A stretch of DNA of 64,000 nucleotides from Geodermatophilus obscurus (GTDB taxonomy: Bacteria; Actinomycetota; Actinomycetes; Mycobacteriales; Geodermatophilaceae), in assembly GCF_900143215.1 (NCBI RefSeq), contig NZ_FRDM01000002.1:186001-250000 (forward strand), given 5' to 3'. Shown piece after piece: positions 16,764-26,229 of the stretch. The notes beneath the pieces are model-generated. The model was not told the DNA's origin, searched no databases, and worked only from the letters and a program-made list of their open reading frames with translations. Position numbers and translations under genes: made by a program. The stretch's first letter is position 1; each line of letters begins with the position of its first letter.

Positions 16764-17903
16764 GTGACCGTCGACCGTCTGCTGCCCAGCGAGGAGGCCG
16801 AGGACCTGCTGGCCCTCGTCCGCGAGGTCGCGGACAAGGAGCTCAGCCCCCGGGTGGCGGAGCACGAGCGGGCCGAGACCTACCCCGAGGGGCTGTTCGC
16901 GACGCTCGGCGGCCTGGGGCTGCTCGGCCTGCCGTACCCGGAGGAGTCCGGCGGGGGCGGACAGCCCTACGAGGTGTACCTGCAGGTGCTGGAGGAGTTC
17001 GGCGCGCGGTGGGCGGCGGTGGCGGTGGCGGTGTCGGTGCACGGGCTGTCCTGCCACCCGCTGGCGACCTTCGGCACCCCGGAGCAGCAGGAGCGCTGGC
17101 TGCCGCGGATGCTCGCCGGGGAGCTGGTCGGCGGGTACTCGCTGTCCGAGCCGCAGGCCGGGTCGGACGCCGCGGCGCTGGCCTGCCGGGCGGAGGCGAC
17201 CGAGGGCGGGTACCGGGTGACCGGCACCAAGTCGTGGATCACCCACGGCGGGAAGGCCGACTTCTACGCGCTGTTCGCGCGCACCGGCGAGGGCTCGCGC
17301 GGGATCTCCTGCTTCCTCGCGCCGGGGCAGGTCGAGGGCCTGTCGTTCGGCAGGCCCGAGGAGAAGATGGGGCTGCACGCCATCCCGACCACGATGGCCA
17401 ACTGGGACGGCGCGCTGATCGAGGCGGACCGGCTGATCGGTGCCGAGGGGCAGGGCCTGTCGATCGCGTTCTCCGCGCTGGACTCCGGGCGCCTCGGCAT
17501 CGCCGCGGTCGCCACCGGTCTGGCGCAGGCGGCGCTGGACGCCGCGGTGGACTACGCGCACGAGCGCAGCACGTTCGGCCGGCGGATCATCGACCACCAG
17601 GGGCTGGGTTTCCTGCTCGCCGACATGGCCGCCGCCGTCGACACCGCACGGGCCACCTATCTGGACGCCGCCCGCCGCCGGGACGCCGGCCGCCCCTACG
17701 GCCGGCAGGCCAGCGTGGCCAAGCTGATCGCCACCGACGCGGCGATGCGGGTGACCACCGACGCCGTCCAGGTGCTCGGCGGGTACGGCTACACCCGCGA
17801 CTTCCCGGTCGAGCGGTACATGCGCGAGGCCAAGGTGATGCAGATCTTCGAGGGCACCAACCAGATCCAGCGCCTGGTGATCAGCCGCTCGCTCGCCCGC
17901 TGA
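16764..17903 (+). CDS. Acyl-CoA dehydrogenase
   Basis: 379 residues, FAD flavoprotein that makes trans-2-enoyl-CoA. Motifs: YSLSEPQAGSDAAAL (substrate/flavin contact, near 122), KSWITHGGKADFY, RSTFGRRIIDHQGLGF and the C-terminal IFEGTNQIQRLVISR with the catalytic glutamate. It looks like short-chain or methyl-branched acyl-CoA dehydrogenases. GTG start with GGAGG eight bases upstream. It forms a likely operon with the ligase before it. Confidence 0.92.
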   Translation: MTVDRLLPSEEAEDLLALVREVADKELSPRVAEHERAETYPEGLFATLGGLGLLGLPYPEESGGGGQPYEVYLQVLEEFGARWAAVAVAVSVHGLSCHPLATFGTPEQQERWLPRMLAGELVGGYSLSEPQAGSDAAALACRAEATEGGYRVTGTKSWITHGGKADFYALFARTGEGSRGISCFLAPGQVEGLSFGRPEEKMGLHAIPTTMANWDGALIEADRLIGAEGQGLSIAFSALDSGRLGIAAVATGLAQAALDAAVDYAHERSTFGRRIIDHQGLGFLLADMAAAVDTARATYLDAARRRDAGRPYGRQASVAKLIATDAAMRVTTDAVQVLGGYGYTRDFPVERYMREAKVMQIFEGTNQIQRLVISRSLAR

Positions 17904-18131
17904 CCCCCGCGGACCCACCCGCTCCGCCGGGCGCCGTCCCCCCGGGCGCTCGAGGAGGTCGTGGACGACGTCCACACCCGCTGCCCGAGCCTGCGGACCG
18001 CCGTCCCCCTGCGCTCGCCCCGGCGTGTCCTGGCGGCACGCCGGGTGCGTCCCGCCGGCCGGGGCGCGAGGTCGTGGCCAGGGCGCCGGTCCGGGAGGAT
18101 TCTGGTCACCGGCCGATGTCAGGAGGACCCG

Positions 18132-18770
18132 ATGCGCCGACCGGTCGTCGCCCCAGCTCTGTCCGCGTGCGTCCTCGCCGTCGTCGTGTGCGGCTGTGCG
18201 GGGACCGACGAGGCGCAGCCCGGGTCCTCCGGCGGGGGCACGGCCGTGGCGGACTCCGCGTCGGCCGGCACCGGCTCCGCGGAGCTCACCGCGCGGCTGG
18301 TCGACCCCGACGGCCGCGAGGTGGGCGTCGCGACCCTCACCGAGGTCGAGGGCGGCACGCAGGTCGACGTCCGGGTCACCGGCCTGCCGCCGGGCTACCA
18401 CGGGTTCCACCTGCACGCCGCCGGCGTCTGCGACCCGGACAGCCCCAGCCCGGCCGACCCGTCGATGACGGGGGACTTCCTGTCGGCCGGCGGGCACATC
18501 GGTGCCGGGGAGACCGATCACGGGGAGCACGCGGGCGACCTGCCCCTGCTGTACGTGACCGACGCCGGCACCGGGACCCTCACGGCCGTCACCGACGCGC
18601 TGACCCTCGACCAGCTCACCGACGACGACGGCAGCGCGGTCATGGTCCACGCCGACCCCGACAACTACGCGAACGTCCCGGAGCGCTACGCCCCCGGCGG
18701 GCCGGACCAGATGACGCGCAACACCGGCGACGCCGGAGGCCGCATCGCCTGCGGACCGGTCGAGGGCTGA
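18132..18770 (+). CDS. sodC: Cu/Zn superoxide dismutase, probable lipoprotein
   Basis: 212 residues. The first 24 form a lipoprotein signal (LSACVLAVVVCGC) placing the enzyme outside the membrane. A Ser/Gly/Ala linker follows. Copper ligands are in GFHLHAAGVCD, zinc ligands in HIGAGETDHGEHAGDLP, and the fourth copper ligand in AVMVHADPDNY. TGDAGGRIACG supplies the disulfide cysteine. It converts extracellular superoxide to peroxide and oxygen. ATG 18132 has AGGAGG six bases upstream; an ORF extension to 17961 is not needed. It lies within, but is not obviously related to, the acyl-CoA block. Confidence 0.92.
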   Translation: MRRPVVAPALSACVLAVVVCGCAGTDEAQPGSSGGGTAVADSASAGTGSAELTARLVDPDGREVGVATLTEVEGGTQVDVRVTGLPPGYHGFHLHAAGVCDPDSPSPADPSMTGDFLSAGGHIGAGETDHGEHAGDLPLLYVTDAGTGTLTAVTDALTLDQLTDDDGSAVMVHADPDNYANVPERYAPGGPDQMTRNTGDAGGRIACGPVEG

Positions 18771-18967
18771 TCCGCCCGAGCCCGATCCGCCGACCAGCAG
18801 GTACCGACCGCGGCGGCGCGGCACGCCCCCCTCGGTGGGGCGACAGCAGCTCCCCCCGAATGGGCAGTGTCGACGTCTCCGGGCATGATGCTGGGGAAGC
18901 GTCCCGCGACCCAACCCACAAGGGTCGGAGGTCCCCCGGAGGGGATCGCCGTCCCGGAGGAGACGAC

Positions 18968-20662
18968 ATGGCATCGGTCGACGACTCGCGCGAGGTGGCC
19001 GGTGCGGCCGCGCCCCTCGACCTGCTGCTGACCCAGGCGGCCCAGGGAACGGTCCGCCGGCTGTCCCCGGGGAAGCCGGGGCTCAAGTTCCTGGGCGGGC
19101 TGGCCCGCCGCCCGGACCGGCTGGCGGCGCGGGCCCGGTCGCTGGCCGGCCAGCTGGCGCAGATCGCCGTGGGCAGCAGCGACGTGGCCCCCTCCCAGCG
19201 GGACCGGCGCTTCGCCGACCCGGCGTGGACGGAGAACCCGCTGCTGCGGCGGCTGGTCCAGGCCTACCTCGCCACGGGCGAGACCGCTCTTGGCCTGCTG
19301 CACGACGTGCCGCTGGAGTGGAAGGACGCCGAGCGGGTGCGCTTCGCCGGCACCAACCTGGTCGACGCGCTCGCGCCCAGCAACAACCCGCTGATCAGCC
19401 CGGTGGCGTGGAAGGCCCTCATCGACACCGCCGGGGCCAACCTCGTGCGCGGGCCGCGGAACCTGGTGCGCGACCTGGCCAGCCCGCCCCGGGTGCCGAC
19501 GATGGTCGACCCGGACGCCTACGAGGTGGGCCGGGACCTCGCCGTCACCCCCGGCGCGGTGGTGCTGCGCACGCCGGTCTTCGAGCTGATCCAGTACCGG
19601 CCGACGACGGAGACGGTCCGGTCCGTGCCGGTGCTCATCGTCCCGCCGACGATCAACAAGTTCTACGTGCTCGACCTCGCGCCCGGGCGCAGCCTGGTCG
19701 AGCACCTCGTCGGCCAGGGCCAGCAGGTCTTCATGGTGTCCTGGCGCAACCCCGACGCCCGGCACCGCGACTGGGGCTTCGACACCTACGCCACGGCCAT
19801 CCTCGACGCCCTCGACGCGGTCGAGGAGATCGGCGGCGAGGACGCCACCCACCTGATGGGGACGTGCTCGGGCGGCATCCTGGCCAGCATGACCGCCGCC
19901 GTCCTGGCCGCGAAGGGGCGGCAGGACCGGCTGGCCAGCCTGAGCCTGCTGGTCACCGTGCTGGACCAGACGCGCGCCGGCCTGCTCGGTGCGACGATGG
20001 ATCCGGACACCGCCGCGCAGGCCGTCGCGGCCTCGCGGCGCGCCGGCTACCTCGACGGCCGCACGCTCGCCGAGGTGTTCGCCTGGCTGCGGCCCAACGA
20101 CCTGATCTGGAACTACTGGGTCAACAACTACCTGCAGGGCAAGCGACCGCCCAAGTTCGACATCCTGTCCTGGAACTCCGACACCACCCGGATGACCGCC
20201 CAGTTGCACGCCGACTTCGTCGACATGGCCCTGGGCAACAAGCTGACCCACCCCGGGAGCGTGACCCTGCTCGGCACCGAGGTCGACCTCAGCCAGGTCA
20301 CCGTCGACTCCTACGTGCTGGCCGGGTCCGCCGACCACATCTGCCCGTGGCAGTCGTGCTACCGAAGCAGCCAGCTGCTCGGCGGCAAGATGCGCTTCGT
20401 GCTGTCGACCAACGGGCACATCGCGGCGCTGGTCAACCCGCCGGGCAACCCCAAGTCCAGCTACCGGGTCACCGACGACAACTCGGCGGCCGTCGAGGAG
20501 TGGACCGACACCGCCCGCACCGAGAAGGGCTCCTGGTGGCCGGACTACTCCGCGTGGCTCGGGGAACGGTCGGGACCGGACAAGCCCGCGCCCGACGAGC
20601 TCGGCAGCGCCCGGTTCCGCGTCCGCGAGGACGCCCCCGGCAGCTACGTCCGGGACAAGTGA
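18968..20662 (+). CDS. phaC: Polyhydroxyalkanoate synthase (PhaC family)
   Basis: 564 residues. It polymerises (R)-3-hydroxyacyl-CoA into PHA. The synthase box is LMGTCSGGILASM with catalytic Cys300, in a GxCxGG form. Other family blocks are RRFADPAWTENPLLRRLVQAYLA near the N-terminus, LIVPPTINKFYVLDLAPGRS, WRNPDARHRDWGFDTY, the Asp region DHICPWQSCYRSSQLLGG and the His in STNGHIAALVNPPGNPK. It resembles the medium-chain (class II) layout. ATG follows GGAGGAG. An acyl-CoA dehydrogenase and a PhaZ gene follow. A second synthase is at 56221. Confidence 0.92.
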   Translation: MASVDDSREVAGAAAPLDLLLTQAAQGTVRRLSPGKPGLKFLGGLARRPDRLAARARSLAGQLAQIAVGSSDVAPSQRDRRFADPAWTENPLLRRLVQAYLATGETALGLLHDVPLEWKDAERVRFAGTNLVDALAPSNNPLISPVAWKALIDTAGANLVRGPRNLVRDLASPPRVPTMVDPDAYEVGRDLAVTPGAVVLRTPVFELIQYRPTTETVRSVPVLIVPPTINKFYVLDLAPGRSLVEHLVGQGQQVFMVSWRNPDARHRDWGFDTYATAILDALDAVEEIGGEDATHLMGTCSGGILASMTAAVLAAKGRQDRLASLSLLVTVLDQTRAGLLGATMDPDTAAQAVAASRRAGYLDGRTLAEVFAWLRPNDLIWNYWVNNYLQGKRPPKFDILSWNSDTTRMTAQLHADFVDMALGNKLTHPGSVTLLGTEVDLSQVTVDSYVLAGSADHICPWQSCYRSSQLLGGKMRFVLSTNGHIAALVNPPGNPKSSYRVTDDNSAAVEEWTDTARTEKGSWWPDYSAWLGERSGPDKPAPDELGSARFRVREDAPGSYVRDK

Positions 20663-20696
20663 CCGGGCCGGCCGGCACCCGACGGGAGAGCGCGAC

Positions 20697-21887
20697 GTGA
20701 CACTCGCAGAGGACATCGGCAAGTCGCTGTCCACCGACTACTTCCAGCTGCGCGAGGAGTTCTCGCCCGAGCAGCTGGACACCCTGCTGCGCACCCGGGC
20801 CTTCGTCGAGGACGAGGTGCTGCCGGTGATCAACGGCTACTGGGAGCGCGCCGAGTTCCCCCGGGAGCTGGCCGAGAAGCTGGGCGCGGCGGGCCTGGTC
20901 GGTGACGGCATCGAGGGCTACGGCTGCCCGCCGATGGACGCGCTCTCGGCCGGCTTGGTGCACATGGAGCTCAACCGCGGGGACGGCAGCCTGGGCACCT
21001 TCCTCGGCGTCCAGGCCGGCCTGGCGATGAAGTCGATCGCCATGCTCGGTTCGGAGGAGCAGAAGCAGCGCTGGCTGCCGCCGATGGCCCGCTGCGAGGC
21101 GCTCGGTGCCTTCGCGCTCACCGAGCCCGACCACGGCTCGGACTCGATCGCGCTGGAGACGACGGCCCGCCGGGACGGCGAGTCCTACCTGCTCAACGGG
21201 TCCAAGAAGTGGATCGGCAACGGCACCGTCGCCGACGTCGTCGTGGTCTGGGCCCGCGACGACGACGACGGGCAGGTCAAGGGCTTCCTCGTCGAGAAGG
21301 GGACGTCCGGCTACCGGGCGCGGAGGATCGAGGGCAAGGGCTCGCTGCGCGCGGTGTGGCAGGCCGAGATCGAGTTGGAGGACGTGCGCGTCCCGGCCGA
21401 GAACCACCTGCCCGGCTCGCGCAGCTTCAAGGACACCGGCGCGGTGCTGGCGACCACCCGTGGCTCCTGCGCCTGGATGGCGCTGGGCCACGCCGTCGCC
21501 GGGTACGAGGCCGCGCTGACCTACGCCGGGCGTCGCAAGCAGTTCGGCAAGCGGCTGGTGGAGTTCCAGCTGATCCAGGAGCGGCTGGTCGGGATGCTGG
21601 CCAAGGTGACCGCGATGCAGCTGTACTGCCGGCGGCTGGCCGACCTGGCACTGGCCGGACGGGTCGAGCCGACGCTGGCCGGCCTGGCCAAGGCGCACAA
21701 CACCAGCACCGCCCGCGCGGTGCTGGCCGAGGCGCGCGACCTGCTCGGCGGCAACGGGATCCTGCTGGACTTCCACGTCATCCGGCACATGGCCGACATC
21801 GAGTCGATCCACACCTTCGAGGGCACCGAGACCATCCAGACCCTCATCGTCGGCCGGGACATCACCGGCGCCTCGGCTTTCGCGTGA
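20697..21887 (+). CDS. Acyl-CoA dehydrogenase, glutaryl-CoA dehydrogenase-like
   Basis: 396 residues. Motifs are FALTEPDHGSDSIALET, LNGSKKWIGNGTVADVVVVW, RKQFGKRLVEFQLIQERLV and the catalytic glutamate in ESIHTFEGTETIQTLIVGRD. The N-terminal YFQLREEFSPEQLDTLLRTR and the C-terminal pattern are those of glutaryl-CoA dehydrogenases, although the group also includes plain dehydrogenases. GTG start, 34 bp after phaC. Its stop overlaps the phaZ start (GTGA), so the two are translationally coupled. Confidence 0.9.
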   Translation: MTLAEDIGKSLSTDYFQLREEFSPEQLDTLLRTRAFVEDEVLPVINGYWERAEFPRELAEKLGAAGLVGDGIEGYGCPPMDALSAGLVHMELNRGDGSLGTFLGVQAGLAMKSIAMLGSEEQKQRWLPPMARCEALGAFALTEPDHGSDSIALETTARRDGESYLLNGSKKWIGNGTVADVVVVWARDDDDGQVKGFLVEKGTSGYRARRIEGKGSLRAVWQAEIELEDVRVPAENHLPGSRSFKDTGAVLATTRGSCAWMALGHAVAGYEAALTYAGRRKQFGKRLVEFQLIQERLVGMLAKVTAMQLYCRRLADLALAGRVEPTLAGLAKAHNTSTARAVLAEARDLLGGNGILLDFHVIRHMADIESIHTFEGTETIQTLIVGRDITGASAFA

Positions 21888-22774
21888 GGGGGACGACGCG
21901 GGCCGAGGTCCGCACCGTCCGGGTGGGGGAGGTGCGGCTGCGGACCTCGGTCCGCGGCACGGGACAGCCGCTGCTGCTCATCACCGGCCTGGGCGCCAGC
22001 CTGGAGCTGGCCGAGCCCTTCGAGCAGGAGCTGGTGGCCCGCGGCCGGCAGGTGATCAGCTTCGACGCGCCCGGCATGGGTGGGTCGACGCCGTACCGGA
22101 GTCCGCGGCGGATGCCGGGCCTGGTGCGGACGGTCATCGGGCTGCTCGAGGCGCTCGGGCTCGACGAGGTCGACGTCTTCGGCGTCTCCCTCGGCGGCGT
22201 GGTGGCCCAGCAGCTGGCCCACCAGGCGCCGGACCGGGTGCGGGGCCTGGTGCTCGCGGCCACCGCGCCCGGGTTGGGCGGCATGCCGGGCGCGCCGTCG
22301 GCCCTGCTCGCGCTGGCGACGCCGCGCCGGTACCGCGACGTCGAGCACTACCTGCAGATCGCCGGGCGCATCTACGGCGGCATGGCCCGCACCGACCCGC
22401 ACCGGCTGCTGCACACGGTCATCGGCCGGGTGCGACCCCCGTCGGTGATCGGGTACATGGGCCAGCTCTACGCGATCACCGGGTGGAGCAGCATGCCGTG
22501 GCTGCACACCCTGCGGCAGCCCACGCTGGTCATCGCCGGTGACGACGACCCGATCATCCCGCTCATCAACGGGCGGATCCTCGCCTGGCGCATCCCCGAC
22601 GCGAGGCTGCACGTCGTCCGGGGCGGGGGACACCTGTTCATCCTGGAGCGCCCGGCCGAGATGGCCGGCATGATCACCGACTTCCTCGACGGCGAGCACT
22701 CGCCGATGACGGTCAGATCCGGCGCAACCAGGTGGACAGACCACCCGCTCGGCGGAAACCCAGCGCCTCGTTGA
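21884..22774 (+). CDS. phaZ: Intracellular poly(3-hydroxyalkanoate) depolymerase, PhaZ type
   Basis: 296-residue alpha/beta hydrolase. The closest known pattern is Pseudomonas mcl-PHA depolymerase PhaZ: LLLITGLGASLELAEPF, SFDAPGMGGSTPYRSP, the nucleophile motif GVSLGGVVAQQLA, TPRRYRDVEHYLQIAGRIYGG cut short here, and the strongly conserved LVIAGDDDPIIPLINGR and AWRIPDARLHVVRGGGH blocks carrying Asp and His. It should mobilise PHA granules made by the neighbouring synthase. The GTG overlaps the stop of the dehydrogenase. Its last 20 codons overlap a gene remnant on the other strand. Confidence 0.88.
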   Translation: MRGTTRAEVRTVRVGEVRLRTSVRGTGQPLLLITGLGASLELAEPFEQELVARGRQVISFDAPGMGGSTPYRSPRRMPGLVRTVIGLLEALGLDEVDVFGVSLGGVVAQQLAHQAPDRVRGLVLAATAPGLGGMPGAPSALLALATPRRYRDVEHYLQIAGRIYGGMARTDPHRLLHTVIGRVRPPSVIGYMGQLYAITGWSSMPWLHTLRQPTLVIAGDDDPIIPLINGRILAWRIPDARLHVVRGGGHLFILERPAEMAGMITDFLDGEHSPMTVRSGATRWTDHPLGGNPAPR

Positions 22775-23027
22775 CCGCCACCATCGGCCGGTTCGCGTCG
22801 GCGTTGTAGCTGCTGATCCGCCGCACCGCCGGCAGCGTCGCGGCGACCTCCCGGAGCACGGCGACCTTGATCCGGGCGCCCAGGCGGTGACCGCGGTGCT
22901 CGCGCTCGTCGGGACGGTCGGCGCACTGGGTGGCCGCCCACACCTCGCACCAGGCGGCGAAGTGCTCGTCGTCCGGGCCGGTCGCCAGGATCTGCACCTC
23001 CCCGTTCTGACCGGCGGTGCAACGCAT
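22713..23027 (-). pseudogene. GNAT acetyltransferase gene with internal deletion
   Basis: A 104-codon frame joins two parts of a much longer (~400 aa) GNAT protein. Residues 1-39 (GPDDEHFAAWCEVWAATQ) resemble an upstream segment; residues 40-104 (REHRGHRLGARIKVAVLREV, RRISSYNADANRPMVAVNEA, LGF) are the acetyl-CoA-binding C-terminus. Several hundred intervening codons are missing. It overlaps the phaZ 3' end by 62 bp, tail to tail. Probably non-functional. Confidence 0.65.
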
Positions 23028-23103
23028 CTCCGGCCGGCTGCCTCGTTCACGGGCGGCGACGGGTCGTTCCGTGTCCCGGAGTGGCTCCCTCGAGGCCCAC
23101 GCG

Positions 23104-23448
23104 TCAGCGCGGTGTCTCCGACTGCGTCCCCGGCGACCGGTAGCGGACCTGCGAGGCCATGCGCAGGGCCTCCATGGTCTCGTCGACGGTCATCAGCACC
23201 GTCGTCTCGATCGGGCTGAGCGAGCCACCGGCACCGATCGCCAGGGCAACGGCAGCCATGGACACGTTGTCCGGGGCCTCCCACAGGGTGTAGCCGTCGT
23301 GCGGCCCGAAGGCGTACCAGAACCCGCGGAGCTCCCCCCCGACCGACTCGATGTAGGTCTGCGCGGCTGTCCGGCGGTCCTCGGGGTGCTCGATGAGCCG
23401 GGCCCACGTCTCGGGCGTGTAACTGAACCTGGTCAGGTAGAGCGGCAT
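23104..23448 (-). CDS. GYD-domain protein
   Basis: 114 residues of the GYD family, a small ferredoxin-like alpha/beta fold. It begins MPLYLTRFSYTPETWARLIE and has the signature YAFGPHDGYTLWEAPDN. Function of the family is unknown. ATG has GGAGGG upstream. It lies 89 bp after the P450 gene on the same strand and may be the end of that operon. Confidence 0.85.
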   Translation of the reverse strand: MPLYLTRFSYTPETWARLIEHPEDRRTAAQTYIESVGGELRGFWYAFGPHDGYTLWEAPDNVSMAAVALAIGAGGSLSPIETTVLMTVDETMEALRMASQVRYRSPGTQSETPR

Positions 23449-23537
23449 CGTCCCTCCCGTTCCGTGCATCGGTTTCGCGTGTTCCGCCGGGGGGCCACCG
23501 GAGCCGCCTCGAGGCCGGTCGAGTCGCGGCAGCCGGG

Positions 23538-24752
23538 TCAGCGCAGCCGTACCGGCAGCCGGGTCAGGCCGCGCATCAGGATGCTCTGCCGCCAGGCCAG
23601 CTCGCTCGGGTCGACGGCGAGGGCCAGGTCGCGGAAGCGGCCGAGCAGGGTCCGGAACGCCACCTCGCCCTCCAGCCGGGCCAGCGGGGCGCCGAGGCAG
23701 TGGTGGATGCCGTGCCCGAAGGCCAGGTGCTGGGCCTCGCGGTGCAGGTCCAGCTCGTCGGGGTCCGCGAAGTGCCCGGGGTCGCGGTTGGCCGACGCCA
23801 GGGACACCAGCACCACCTCGCCGGCCGGGATGGTGGTGCCGCCGATGTCGACCGGTGCGGTGGTGTGCCGGTAGGTGGCCAGGTTGACCGGGCCGTCGAA
23901 GCGCAGGAACTCCTCGACGGCGGCCGGCACCAGGTCGGGGTCGGCGCGCAGCTCGGCCAGCCGGTCGGGACGGCGCAGCAGCGCCAGGACCCCGTTGCCG
24001 ATGAGGTTGACCGTCGTCTCGTGGCCGGCGACCAGCAGCAGGAACGCCATCGACACGGTCTCGTCGGCCGAGAGCCGGTCGGCGTCCTCGGCGGCGGCGA
24101 CGATCGCCGACAGCACGTCGTCCGCCGGGTGCGCCCGCTTCTGCGCCACCAGGTCGGTCAGGTACACCGCCATGGACATGCCGGCGGCGGTGCGCTCGTC
24201 GACCGCGCCGTCGGAGGACAGCAGCGTGTTCGACCACCGGCGGAACGACGTCCGCTCGGCGTCGGGCACGCCGAGCAGCTCGCAGATCACGCCCATCGGC
24301 AGGGGGAAGGCGAAGGCGTCGAGCAGGTCGACCTCCGCCGGGCCGGCGGCCATCCGGTCGGCCAGCCGGCCGGCGATCGCCTCCACCTGCGGCCGCAGGG
24401 CGGCGATGGCCCGCACCGTGAATGCCCGGCTGACCAGCTTGCGCAGCCGGGTGTGGTCGGGCGGATCGGTGCTGAGGAGGTGCCGGTTGAGCTCCTGGGC
24501 GAACACCGCCCGCCCCTCCGGGGGCACCGGCTGGCGCTCCAGCGCGCGGGCGAACCCGTCGGAGTCCTTGGCCAGCCGCGGGTCGGTGAGCGCGTGCCGG
24601 ACGTCGTCGTAGCGGGTGACCAGCCAGACGGGGAGGCCGACCGGCGTCACCGCCCGCGCGACCGGCTCCTCGACGCGCAGCCGCGTGTAGCAGGCGTGCG
24701 GGTCGGCGAAGAAGGCCGCGTCGAGCGGGACGACCGGGGCGGCGAGGTCCAT
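23538..24752 (-). CDS. Cytochrome P450
   Basis: 404 residues, soluble bacterial P450. The oxygen-activating I helix is LLLVAGHETTVNLIGN, the ExxR-containing helix lies in VPAAVEEFLRFDGP, and the haem loop is LAFGHGIHHCLGAPLARLE. It resembles actinobacterial CYP107/CYP105-type macrolide or terpenoid hydroxylases; substrate unknown. Start taken as ATG 24752; a GTG at 24785 is also possible and neither has a strong ribosome site. It follows the FAD monooxygenase gene by 55 bp and may act in the same pathway. Confidence 0.92.
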   Translation of the reverse strand: MDLAAPVVPLDAAFFADPHACYTRLRVEEPVARAVTPVGLPVWLVTRYDDVRHALTDPRLAKDSDGFARALERQPVPPEGRAVFAQELNRHLLSTDPPDHTRLRKLVSRAFTVRAIAALRPQVEAIAGRLADRMAAGPAEVDLLDAFAFPLPMGVICELLGVPDAERTSFRRWSNTLLSSDGAVDERTAAGMSMAVYLTDLVAQKRAHPADDVLSAIVAAAEDADRLSADETVSMAFLLLVAGHETTVNLIGNGVLALLRRPDRLAELRADPDLVPAAVEEFLRFDGPVNLATYRHTTAPVDIGGTTIPAGEVVLVSLASANRDPGHFADPDELDLHREAQHLAFGHGIHHCLGAPLARLEGEVAFRTLLGRFRDLALAVDPSELAWRQSILMRGLTRLPVRLR

Positions 24753-24807
24753 CGCCCGAGGCTGTCGGGCGGGCGCGGCGGGCACCAGGTGCGGAGGTCC
24801 CGGTTGG

Positions 24808-26046
24808 TCAGGCGGACGCCGGGGTGCGTCGGGCGAAGGCCGGGGCGTGCTCCGGGCGCAGCCCCACGCCGATCAGGTACGCCGGGACGACGGACAGGTA
24901 GGGGAGCCGCTGCACCAGGGCGAGCACCGGCTTGGGCGGGCCGGCCCGACGCCCCTCGACCAGCGGGCCCACGAAGCCGCGGTGCATCGCCCGCTGCAGG
25001 GTCTGCACGGCCACGGTCGGCAGCAGCCGGCGGGCGCGCACGGCGGCCAGCTCGGCGGCGCCCACGGTGCCGCGCCGCAGCGGCTCGGCCAGCAGGGTGG
25101 CCGCGGCCACGGCGTCCTGGACGGCGAGGTTGATGCCCACACCGCCGACCGGCGACATCGCGTGCGCGGCGTCCCCGATGCACAGCAGCCCGTCGACGTG
25201 CCACTGCACGAGCCGGTCGACCCGCACGTCGAGGTGCTTGACGTCGTCCATCGATGCCAGCGCGTCCATCCGGTCCCGGAACTCGGGGATGAGCTCGGCG
25301 ACGTCCGCGCGGAACGCCTCGATGCCGCGGGCCCGCAGTTCGGCGTCGGTGCCCTTGCGGCCGATGTAGGCGACCTGGAGGAACGTCTCGCGCGGGATGA
25401 CCACGGCGAACCGGCCCGGCGCCGCGTGCGGGGCCAGGGCGGCGGGGCGGTCGTCGGGCATGCGTGGGAGCCGGAACCACCAGACGTCGATGGGGACGGG
25501 GTACTCCCTGGGCCGCAGCCCCGCCTGCCGCCGCGCGAGGGAGTGCCGGCCGTCGCAGGCCACGGTGAGGTCGGCGCGGATCTCGCCGGTGTCGCCGTCC
25601 GCCGTGCGGTAGCGCACCCCGCAGACCCGGTCGCCCTCGCGCAGCAGGTCGGTCATCTCGGTCGACATCCGCAGCGTGAACGTCGGTTCCCGCCGGCCGG
25701 CGTCGGCGAGCAGGTCGAGCAGGTCCCACTGCGGCGTCATCGCGATGTAGGGGTAGCGGACGCGCAGCCGGCGGAAGTCCCCGAGGGTCACGGTGTTCCC
25801 GTCGGCCGTGGGGATGACGACCTGCTCGACCTTCGTGTGCGGCAGCCGGGCGAACTCCTCGGCCAGGCCCAGCTCGTCGAGCAGCTGCAGCGTCGAGGGG
25901 TGCACGGTGTCGCCCCGGAAGTCGCGGAGGAAGTCGGCGTGCTTCTCCAGCACCGTCACCTCGACGCCCGCGCGGGCCAGCAGCAGCCCCAGCACCATCC
26001 CGGCCGGGCCGCCCCCGACCACCAGGCACGTCGTGCGCTCACCCAT
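24808..26046 (-). CDS. FAD-dependent aromatic monooxygenase (PHBH/UbiH type)
   Basis: 412 residues. The dinucleotide motif CLVVGGGPAGMVLGLLLARAG opens the protein, the DG motif is LTVACDGRHSLARR near 170, and the GD motif is LLCIGDAAHAMSPVGGVGIN near 290. This is the class A flavoprotein hydroxylase layout, using NAD(P)H to hydroxylate an aromatic or polyketide. ATG start; no strong ribosome site. It is probably co-transcribed with the P450 and GYD genes. Confidence 0.9.
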   Translation of the reverse strand: MGERTTCLVVGGGPAGMVLGLLLARAGVEVTVLEKHADFLRDFRGDTVHPSTLQLLDELGLAEEFARLPHTKVEQVVIPTADGNTVTLGDFRRLRVRYPYIAMTPQWDLLDLLADAGRREPTFTLRMSTEMTDLLREGDRVCGVRYRTADGDTGEIRADLTVACDGRHSLARRQAGLRPREYPVPIDVWWFRLPRMPDDRPAALAPHAAPGRFAVVIPRETFLQVAYIGRKGTDAELRARGIEAFRADVAELIPEFRDRMDALASMDDVKHLDVRVDRLVQWHVDGLLCIGDAAHAMSPVGGVGINLAVQDAVAAATLLAEPLRRGTVGAAELAAVRARRLLPTVAVQTLQRAMHRGFVGPLVEGRRAGPPKPVLALVQRLPYLSVVPAYLIGVGLRPEHAPAFARRTPASA

Positions 26047-26229
26047 CGCCGGCCTCCCTCGGGGCGTCCGGTGCCGCGCGGGTGCGGCCCGGCACCGCCG
26101 ATCCTCCCGCGCCTGCGGTGTCCGGCACCACGGTCCGGTGCGCGCGGCGTCGCCCGGGCCGCCGGCAGGGCGGGAGGCCGGCCCCGTCAGCGCCGCGGGG
26201 TCAGGCGGGGGGAGCCGCGTGCAGGGCCA

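Noticed and set aside
16553-20662. One 1369-residue frame spanning ligase, dehydrogenase, sodC and phaC
   Set aside because: Only its last 564 codons carry protein similarity; the rest is an open shadow frame caused by high GC. The synthase starts at 18968.
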